Source: an uncultured Synergistales bacterium | GTDB taxonomy: Bacteria > Synergistota > Synergistia > Synergistales > Aminobacteriaceae | Direction of reading: 5' to 3' | DNA: 5,156 nt | Assembly: GCA_905234205.1 (NCBI GenBank) | Contig: CAJOGG010000069.1 | Location: 15,520 to 20,675, forward strand | The notes under the pieces: generated by a model | Seen by the model: only the letters and a program-made list of their open reading frames with translations | Told to the model about the DNA's origin: nothing | Database searches by the model: none | Part shown: positions 4,972-5,156 of the stretch, one piece after another | Position numbering within the stretch: the stretch's first letter is position 1 | Layout of the letters: each line of letters opens with the position of its first letter | Made by a program: the position numbers and the translations under genes

Positions 4972-5156
4972 ATGATGAAGAAAAAATTATTTAGCATTCT
5001 GGCCCTGACCTCATTGCTTGTGGTTGCCTTTTCGGCTTCGGCTTCGGCTACAACGTATTGGGCGACAGTAACTAAATCGGAATTGGTGAATGAGAATGGA
5101 AGTAGTTTTACGGATTCCGATAAAACAATTAAATTGTTGTCTGGGAAAGCCACGTT
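4972..5156 (+). CDS. secreted protein of unknown function, 5' end only (runs off the right edge)
   Basis: Sixty-one codons are visible and the frame is open at the window end. The start MMKKKLFSILALTSLLVV is a typical Sec signal peptide: three lysines, a hydrophobic core at about 6-20, then SASASA with the likely cleavage after A26 (A24-S25-A26). No cysteine is present, so it is not a lipoprotein. The mature part begins TTYWATVTKSELVNENGSSF, polar and rich in Thr and Ser, as in many surface or repeat-containing exported proteins, but no family can be named from this length. The signal-peptide end is encoded by three TTCGGC repeats. Ribosome binding site AAGGAGG at 4956-4962. No clear promoter is seen; the tandem repeat units lie directly upstream. 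Confidence 0.85.
   Translation, partial: MMKKKLFSILALTSLLVVAFSASASATTYWATVTKSELVNENGSSFTDSDKTIKLLSGKAT
5031..5048 (+). repeat. three tandem TTCGGC hexamers in the signal-peptide coding region
   Basis: TTCGGC occurs three times in a row and encodes the Ser-Ala-Ser-Ala-Ser-Ala stretch before the predicted cleavage site. A change in copy number would add or remove whole Ser-Ala pairs without shifting the frame. Confidence 0.7.

Noticed and set aside
4938..4994. 18-codon frame overlapping the ribosome binding site and start of the secreted-protein gene
   Set aside because: No ribosome binding site precedes it. It is conceivable as a leader peptide but nothing in the sequence supports translation.
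4875..5153. Long minus-strand open frame across the start of the secreted-protein gene
   Set aside because: It is the antisense shadow of the signal-peptide gene, which has a strong ribosome binding site and a clear signal peptide. The antisense product has no recognisable domain.

Overview
The window looks like a piece of a moderately AT-leaning bacterial chromosome with ordinary housekeeping genes, small regulated modules and one long non-coding gap. An anaerobic bacterium is plausible. The site-2 protease is the short form with one PDZ domain, isoprenoids come from the MEP route (ispG), and the D-Ala-D-Ala dipeptidase is exported. These traits fit Synergistota- or Clostridia-like lineages, but this placement is inference and I would not name a taxon.

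Left part (1-1506): the 5' end of a TetR-family repressor gene runs leftward off the edge. Divergent from it is a two-gene unit: a FrnE-type DsbA-family thiol oxidoreductase, then a metallo-beta-lactamase-fold (glyoxalase-II-like) hydrolase that overlaps it by 11 nt. A near-consensus sigma70 promoter (TTGACA, 17 nt, TATATT) lies between the divergent genes. An 18-bp near-perfect palindrome in its spacer also covers a TATAAT for the opposite strand. This is the layout of a TetR-type switch that controls itself and a thiol or electrophile-handling pair. The promoter position shows that the oxidoreductase starts at 234, not at the upstream ATG at 177.

Middle part (1505-4353, minus strand): a compact operon in the order rseP, a secreted VanX/DdpX-type D,D-dipeptidase, then ispG. 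It ends in a strand-specific intrinsic terminator that overlaps the stop codon of the converging hydrolase gene. The dipeptidase stop and ispG start share one base (TAATG). rseP and ispG are commonly clustered with dxr, but here a cell-wall dipeptidase sits between them and no dxr is seen upstream of rseP.

Right part (4354-4971): about 620 nt with no convincing gene. It holds a C9 homopolymer, small direct and inverted repeats, and two degenerate tandem copies of a unit of roughly 150 nt. The units share a 15-nt exact box and, further on, a 12-nt exact box. They lead up to a plus-strand gene (4972 to the edge) with a strong ribosome binding site and a clear signal peptide, whose mature part cannot be identified from the visible residues.

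I found no tRNA, rRNA, CRISPR array, transposase or prophage gene.
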